19,238 bases of DNA, from NCBI GenBank assembly GCA_002392645.1, contig DGHL01000039.1, positions 1-19,238 on the forward strand. The letters are read 5' to 3'. Below are positions 14,275 to 19,238 of the stretch, piece by piece. The DNA is from Prevotellaceae bacterium UBA3849. GTDB taxonomy: Bacteria > Bacteroidota > Bacteroidia > Bacteroidales > Bacteroidaceae. The notes below the pieces were generated by a model. It was not told the DNA's origin and ran no database searches. It saw only the letters and a list, made by a program, of their open reading frames with translations. The first letter of the stretch is position 1. Every line of letters starts with the position of its first letter. Both the position numbers and the translations under genes were made by a program.

Positions 14275-16446
14275 TTACTCTTCTTTTTCTTTTTCTTTTT
14301 TCAAGGCTTCCTTGGCAGCCTTGCGTTCTGCACGCCGTGCCTCCTTTTCAGCCTTTCTCGCTGCCCTCGCAGCCCTTTTCTCTGCCTTTGCAGCTTCCTT
14401 CTCTGCCTTCTTACGCTCTTTCTCTGAAATCTCAGCAGCACTCTTCTCATGCAGTTTCAGATGTGGATGCACCCTGAAACTTTGCTCGGTATCTGTCTGC
14501 CTATAGGTGAAGTCTGCCATTATGTCTATCAACTTCTGGAATGCCTTTACCGAGCCTTTAGCCTCTACGCCATCACTACGTATCTCTGCGTAGATGTTGC
14601 GGAATCCCACCTTCTTATAACGCGCATCATTTATGGTGGCTTTCAGCCATCCCTGAGGCAGTCTGCCATGACCTGGCGTCTTTCGCATGGAAGCTATGCT
14701 GAAGCTATACGACGCTCTGGTCTTATCAATCCACAATCCCTTGACATTCATTATATCGCCGAGATTCATGGAGTCGATGCCAAGCGTACCCGTCATGTAT
14801 TTTGTAATACCATTAAGCGTAAAGGCAAAATCCACATTGCCGTATCGGCACGACATACGTCCTCTTACATCCTCTCGCTTATAATATATGCCCAACGAAC
14901 CGTTATAAGTTATATCGCCCATGGCAGCCAACTGCCTCATCATCTTCAGGCGCACCTTCTTTGCAAAATGGTTTACTATCTGATCCTTAACACCATTGCG
15001 CGCACTCAGATGAATATTGTTGAAATGCAGGCACAACCGTTTCTTTTCAAGCACATTGCAGAGATCGCCACTGGCTGTAAGTGCCAACCTACCGTCTGGA
15101 GTGCTTATCCTGATGTTACTAAACGCTATGCGACTCAGGTCGCCACCTACGTTCACACTCAACCGTAGCGGTGTGGTAAAGTTGCTCAGCGGCGGTGCGA
15201 ATGGTCGTGCTATATCCTGCAAGCCTACCGAGGCCTTAAGCGGGAAGGTATCAAAGCGCATTGCCACCCTGCCTTTCTTACCTTTTGCCTTGTCGCCCTT
15301 AACGACACGATATGCCGCAGATACATTATTTATATATATACGCGTACGGGCAAGGTCTATACGCATATTCTGCAAAGCAAACCTATTGGCGGTCATACGC
15401 AACTGCGCTACTATGTTTCTTATGTCGAGCCCGCTGCCTTTATCCTTCGCCGACATACCGTGTATGGTGACGTTGACGCTATCCTTACGCAGACTGTGGA
15501 TTGTAGCTTTGGCATTTATCACCGCATCCAGATGTCCTTTGTCAAACCATCCGCGGTTTGGCCTGCCCGTATTCTTTCGCGGCTTGCCGTTGTTATTCTT
15601 GTACGTCAACGCATCTATCGTCACCTTCATCTCCTTGTCTATGGAAATGGAGTCGGCCTTCTGCTTCATCTGAAGTAATCCGAGCCCTACCTGCTTGTCT
15701 TGATATCTGAAATTCAGGTTTTCAAGTGAGAGCCGCAGGGTATCACCCTTCACAGCCTTGTAACTTGCGCTACCCAACGACAATTTCATACCAGACTGGC
15801 ACTCTCCTACCCTTAAGTCAGCAAGACGGAAATCCAGATCCTTGTTACGGAGCATACTGCCTTGCAGTTTCACCGCAAAACCAGTCACGTCAAGATGGTT
15901 AGCATCAAACGTACCAGCCTCCTTGTGAGGTTCTGACTTCACATCCCATTTCAGGTTTGTACGACTCACCTCTACCTCTACGAGGTCCATCACCAGGCGC
16001 ATCGCCGGTTCTTTCTTCTCTCCCCTTGCTTCTTCCTTTTTCTTTCGCTTAAGCTCGTCGAACACGAACTGATAATTAGCGGCAGTATCGGGACGCTCTT
16101 TATAAAGTACTGCTGTGGCGCCAGCCAACCTTACTCCTTCTATGCCAATCTCCCTATGGAATATGCCTGTAAGGTCGATATCCGCCTCAAGGGTATCTAC
16201 GCTCAGCATCTTCACCTCGCTGCGGTCATATATCTCTGCCCCATACAAGGTGACATCTCCCGTAAGGAGCCCTATGCCTATGTGCTTCACATCTATCCTC
16301 GTGTGCAACGTGTCAGCCAACTTTCCTACGCAAAACTCACGAAGCCACCTCTGTCCGCTGTCCGAAGACAGGAACACAGCAAGTCCGCCCATTGCCGCTA
16401 GCAACATGACGACACTACCTACTATTATCTTTATCAGCATCTTCAT
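14275..16446 (-). CDS. AsmA-like inner-membrane-anchored protein with charged C-terminal tail
   Basis: 723 residues. One N-terminal membrane anchor (about 4-27, IIVGSVVMLLAAMGGLAVFL) is followed by a long beta-rich region with the usual AsmA/TamB-type opening: a conserved-looking 'LADTLHTRIDVKHIGIGLLTGDVTLYG' stretch and alternating hydrophobic strands. Such proteins sit in the periplasm and are thought to form bridge-like grooves for lipid or outer-membrane assembly. A charged insert lies at about 131-147. The last 57 residues (667-723) are almost purely Lys, Glu, Ala and Arg, predicting a long charged helix. At 723 residues it is about half the length of TamB and lacks a recognisable TamB C-terminal domain. 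It is the first gene of an operon with the acetylxylan esterase. The family assignment is structural and moderate; the function is unknown. Confidence 0.7.
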   Translation of the reverse strand: MKMLIKIIVGSVVMLLAAMGGLAVFLSSDSGQRWLREFCVGKLADTLHTRIDVKHIGIGLLTGDVTLYGAEIYDRSEVKMLSVDTLEADIDLTGIFHREIGIEGVRLAGATAVLYKERPDTAANYQFVFDELKRKKKEEARGEKKEPAMRLVMDLVEVEVSRTNLKWDVKSEPHKEAGTFDANHLDVTGFAVKLQGSMLRNKDLDFRLADLRVGECQSGMKLSLGSASYKAVKGDTLRLSLENLNFRYQDKQVGLGLLQMKQKADSISIDKEMKVTIDALTYKNNNGKPRKNTGRPNRGWFDKGHLDAVINAKATIHSLRKDSVNVTIHGMSAKDKGSGLDIRNIVAQLRMTANRFALQNMRIDLARTRIYINNVSAAYRVVKGDKAKGKKGRVAMRFDTFPLKASVGLQDIARPFAPPLSNFTTPLRLSVNVGGDLSRIAFSNIRISTPDGRLALTASGDLCNVLEKKRLCLHFNNIHLSARNGVKDQIVNHFAKKVRLKMMRQLAAMGDITYNGSLGIYYKREDVRGRMSCRYGNVDFAFTLNGITKYMTGTLGIDSMNLGDIMNVKGLWIDKTRASYSFSIASMRKTPGHGRLPQGWLKATINDARYKKVGFRNIYAEIRSDGVEAKGSVKAFQKLIDIMADFTYRQTDTEQSFRVHPHLKLHEKSAAEISEKERKKAEKEAAKAEKRAARAARKAEKEARRAERKAAKEALKKEKEKEE

Positions 16447-16487
16447 GCCGAGCGTAAGTTTTAGTCAGTTAAAAACGTTTCTGACGA

Positions 16488-16495
16488 CAAAATTA
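16488..16495 (-). promoter_or_regulatory. Candidate promoter -7 element of the AsmA-esterase operon
   Basis: The minus strand has TAATTTTG, an exact TAnnTTTG match, about 42 bases before the AsmA-like start codon. A TTTG lies at 16508-16511, only 12 nt upstream, closer than the usual spacing. The GH115 terminator further upstream supports an independent promoter here. Confidence 0.55.
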
Positions 16496-16643
16496 CTTTT
16501 TTTTTCCCAAACACACAACCTTTTTACCTCCTTTGACATATTTTTTTCCCACTTTGACTAAAAACACATAGCCCGTGAAACTTTTTCACCGCCAAAGTAA
16601 CGTCAGAATTTGAATTTACCAACCCTTCATATTCGCCTACAAA

Positions 16644-16680
16644 ATAAAAAAAAATTGCCATGTAAACACATGGCAATTTT
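16644..16680 (-). terminator. Intrinsic terminator of the GH115 gene
   Basis: On the minus strand AAAATTGCCATGT pairs perfectly with ACATGGCAATTTT (13 bp) around a 4-nt loop GTTT. A run of T follows, 15 bases after the GH115 stop codon. It separates GH115 from the AsmA-esterase operon. Confidence 0.9.
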
Positions 16681-16695
16681 CATACGGCATCCGTA

Positions 16696-19200
16696 TCAGA
16701 ATTTTGTCGGGAACATATAGAACTGCCTTCCCGGCTTATAGTCGAGCATCCATTGGTCAAACACGATGTGGTCATCAAGCGCCGTAATGGTCAGGGTATG
16801 TGTTCCTGCCCCCACCTTAACATTTGTATTGCGCAAAGCCTGGCCGCGCAGCACATTCTGTTTCCATCCTTCTGAACGGTAAGGTTCCTTCAGAGAGTAC
16901 GCCACAGGTTCGCCACCGTCAATACTAACACTGTAACGAATGTCACCTTTGTCATTAGACTGCGTAGGAATCATCGCTGTGCGTATTACTGCATCACCAC
17001 TCTTAGGTGCATTGAAGGTGTATGTCACAGACGACCCCTTGGCAATGCTGACAGCATTCATACTGTGTCCGAGCATCTCTACCGTATGCACATTGCCCAA
17101 CCAACTATCGTATGTATATGCATTTCGCACTACACATCCGTCAAGACTCGTCTCATTCAACGGACGACTCTTGCTACGCCTTATGGTAGTACTGTCGGAT
17201 ACGGTGAAATCCTGGAACACTGGCAGGTTACGCGGATTACAGCTCATCAGCCCTTTCCATTTTCCACCAGCCATACTGTTATACTGCTTCGTCAGTTTCT
17301 TAATCTTTTCCTGAGCCTCAATAGCCGACAGCGTGTCGCCCAACTGAGCATCGAGATGCTTATGCGCCATGGCGGCAGCACACCTGACAGGATATAGTAC
17401 ATGAGCAAAGTAGGCATCGGCAAGGTCTTGGGAGCGAAGGCTGCCCTGAGCCGTCATTACAGTCTGTTCTATCTCGTCGTAAGCCTCAAGATAACGCTCC
17501 AGTTCTCCGCCAAACTCCGTTTCAGAGAACTGCGTGCCTTGCGGCGTAGAAAGGCCTCTGTTGTATTTCTTCTTATCGAGTTCTGTCTGCGTCCATCCCA
17601 TGAACTCTGGCTTTCTAATGGCGCACAACTGATAGAAACGCTCCATTGCAGGCGCTACGGCCTGAGCCGTGGCGAGTCCAAACTGCTGGGTCAGCCACTG
17701 TCCGAGATGTTGCCTAACAGTATTGGCACTGACACTGTTTATATTCCATGCCATATCCATAGCCAACGACAGGTCGTATGCCGCCACCTTCGGATCATGC
17801 ACATTTATTATCCATACCTTTCTTGAACCAAGGTCGTAAGCCTGCTTCAGCTCGTTATAGACCAAACCTGGCTGCGTAGTGGTAAGCCACAGATAGTCGT
17901 GAGGCCTGCCCCAATAGCTAAGGTGATAATATACCCCGGCACCTCCGCGACGCTGACGCTGGACGGCATCGCTCAAACGCGTCATGTAACCATAATTATC
18001 ATCACACCACATGAGGGTGACATCATCAGGCACGCGCAAACCACTCTCATATATGTCGAGCACCTCCTTATAAGGAATGAAAACTTGCGGCACCTGCTCC
18101 ACATTCTTATCATAATGTGTAGCTATGAGCCTACGCTGACTATCTATCACGCTCTGCAAGCCGCTAAGTTTCTCTGCCGGAGTCTTCACTCCTTCCATAG
18201 AACCATCGTGTATGCCACGCATACCGATGGTGAAGAGCGCACCCTGCCCCTTCATCTCATTAAGACGCTCCGCCCAATATTCCTCAACATTCTTACGATT
18301 AGTGATGAAGTTATATGCACCACGTTTATTCTTATCCCATTCGCCGACATTATTTCTCAATAGCGGTTCACAGTGAGAAGAACCAAGGACTATACCACAC
18401 GAGTCTGCCATTTCCCTGTTACCCTTTACCGCGAAAAAGGCCTTGGTCACCTCGTGCATTGCAGGCCAAAGGGTGTTGGCACGCAATCTGAGCATCAACT
18501 GAAATATACGTTTATATGCCTGCGGAGGCATTGGCAACGTCTTGTTTTTATCCTTTCCCCTAACCTTGCCATGATGGGAATCGTGAAATACGGTGTTAGC
18601 CCACTGAAGCGTAGACCAATCCTCATCATTAATAAATATGCCTCTATACTGAACACTGGGGCTTTGCAAGGTCTGGAAGTTATCTGCAAGTACAAGTCGT
18701 GCCTTCTTCTCTGGCACTACGTCGCCCCACCATATCCAAGGAGACACGCCTGCCCAACGCGACAACTCAAGAATACCATAAGCGGTGCCACGTCCATTGT
18801 TACCTACGACAATCACCTTGCCATTGCGTACACCGAGAAAGAATGCATCTTGCTGCTCCATTAGCTTTGACGACAGTACGTTCATCGTCTGCAAAGCTTT
18901 CAGAGCCTTGGCGTTTGCCTTATCCAGCTGATATATCTCCACTGGTGACACACCGTCCTTGACGCGTCCCTTAAAATGCTCCGCCTTGTGACCCGTTACG
19001 GCTTTCATATCATCACAAAACATCTGCAAAGCTATCTCTACCACCGGAGAGCACTCACCTACCACGGTATAGCGCACGGCATGGGAGCCGTCGTACCATG
19101 TGACAGCACCGATACTCTGCATCATGCTCACCACGATTGATACAAGCAGAAAAATTCTTTTTTTATTACCACGCATAGTGTCTATAAAATATCTTTTCAT
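16696..19200 (-). CDS. Glycoside hydrolase family 115 alpha-glucuronidase, exported
   Basis: Predicted to release glucuronic or 4-O-methylglucuronic acid side chains from intact glucuronoxylan, in the periplasm or at the cell surface. The 834 residues match the family's usual size. Landmarks in order are RGIFINDEDW (Asn191-Trp195), LMLRLRANTLWPAMHE (236-250), GSSHCEPLLRNN (273-284), TIGMRGIHDGSM, LMWCDDNYGYMTR (Asp400, Asp401, Asn402) and YYHLSYWGRPHDYLW (His426). A beta-sandwich C-terminal domain ends in a 'VFDQWMLDYKPGRQFY' strand typical of GH115. The start at 19200 has AGGTAAGG just before it. The ATG at 19176 would give a more typical signal peptide (MRGNKKRIFLLVSIVVSMM...), so the exact start is uncertain. 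No -7 motif is visible in the 38 bases left of the window end, so it may belong to an operon continuing outside. Confidence 0.95.
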   Translation of the reverse strand: MKRYFIDTMRGNKKRIFLLVSIVVSMMQSIGAVTWYDGSHAVRYTVVGECSPVVEIALQMFCDDMKAVTGHKAEHFKGRVKDGVSPVEIYQLDKANAKALKALQTMNVLSSKLMEQQDAFFLGVRNGKVIVVGNNGRGTAYGILELSRWAGVSPWIWWGDVVPEKKARLVLADNFQTLQSPSVQYRGIFINDEDWSTLQWANTVFHDSHHGKVRGKDKNKTLPMPPQAYKRIFQLMLRLRANTLWPAMHEVTKAFFAVKGNREMADSCGIVLGSSHCEPLLRNNVGEWDKNKRGAYNFITNRKNVEEYWAERLNEMKGQGALFTIGMRGIHDGSMEGVKTPAEKLSGLQSVIDSQRRLIATHYDKNVEQVPQVFIPYKEVLDIYESGLRVPDDVTLMWCDDNYGYMTRLSDAVQRQRRGGAGVYYHLSYWGRPHDYLWLTTTQPGLVYNELKQAYDLGSRKVWIINVHDPKVAAYDLSLAMDMAWNINSVSANTVRQHLGQWLTQQFGLATAQAVAPAMERFYQLCAIRKPEFMGWTQTELDKKKYNRGLSTPQGTQFSETEFGGELERYLEAYDEIEQTVMTAQGSLRSQDLADAYFAHVLYPVRCAAAMAHKHLDAQLGDTLSAIEAQEKIKKLTKQYNSMAGGKWKGLMSCNPRNLPVFQDFTVSDSTTIRRSKSRPLNETSLDGCVVRNAYTYDSWLGNVHTVEMLGHSMNAVSIAKGSSVTYTFNAPKSGDAVIRTAMIPTQSNDKGDIRYSVSIDGGEPVAYSLKEPYRSEGWKQNVLRGQALRNTNVKVGAGTHTLTITALDDHIVFDQWMLDYKPGRQFYMFPTKF

Positions 19201-19238
19201 CCTTACCTATAATAATTTAGGTGGGTTCTAATAATTCC

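Noticed and set aside
13420..15168. Long plus-strand frames opposite the esterase and AsmA-like genes
   Set aside because: Both overlap well-supported minus-strand genes; the translations are compositionally odd and show no recognisable domains.
14275..16446. Truncated TamB pseudogene
   Set aside because: The frame is intact with anchor, start and stop, sits in a sensible operon, and has a distinct C-terminal tail, so a shorter AsmA-like family member is more likely.

Overview
This window looks like a chromosomal segment of a Bacteroidetes bacterium, most likely a gut or rumen Prevotellaceae (Prevotella/Segatella type). Four things suggest this. Promoters carry the Bacteroidetes -7 motif TAnnTTTG. 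Intergenic DNA is AT-rich and Shine-Dalgarno sites are weak or absent. A secreted polysaccharidase ends in the 'YNLAGQ...KGIVIQNGKK' type of sorting tail. An outer-membrane barrel of the Bacteroidetes OMP_b-brl_3 type is present. The genus is an inference, because no rRNA or other marker gene is in the window.

Layout. 1-298: non-coding, with a hairpin behind the first gene. 299-4627 (-): a 1442-residue multidomain secreted pectinesterase. 4628-5055: AT-rich gap with its promoter and the pgi terminator. 5056-6408 (-): glucose-6-phosphate isomerase (pgi). 6586-6837 (-): type B ribosomal protein L31 (rpmE2), with its own terminator and a textbook promoter. 7139-7600 (+): nucleoside diphosphate kinase (ndk). 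7735-10851 (+): outer-membrane beta-barrel protein with a carboxypeptidase-regulatory-like N-terminal domain and a glycine-rich tail. A 22-bp perfect-stem hairpin at 10929-10976 separates it from the convergent 11005-12405 (-) glutamate synthase small-subunit-like oxidoreductase (gltD-like). 12406-12936: a 530-bp gap holding the most unusual signal in the window, five 19-nt imperfect palindromes spaced at exactly 22 bp. 12937-14256 (-): family CE7-like acetylxylan esterase, in an operon with the upstream AsmA-like inner-membrane-anchored protein at 14275-16446 (-). 16696-19200 (-): glycoside hydrolase family 115 alpha-glucuronidase.

Functionally the window mixes housekeeping genes (pgi, rpmE2, ndk, gltD-like), each apparently in its own transcription unit, with plant cell-wall degradation genes. 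The esterase would remove acetyl groups from xylan, GH115 would remove (4-O-methyl)glucuronic acid side chains, and the pectinesterase would de-methylate pectin. No SusC/SusD pair, xylanase, pectate lyase or sigma/anti-sigma regulator lies here, so these are dispersed accessory carbohydrate enzymes rather than a full polysaccharide utilisation locus. No tRNA, rRNA, insertion sequence, phage gene or CRISPR array was seen. The best candidate for something undescribed is the 22-bp-phased palindrome array at 12671-12777.
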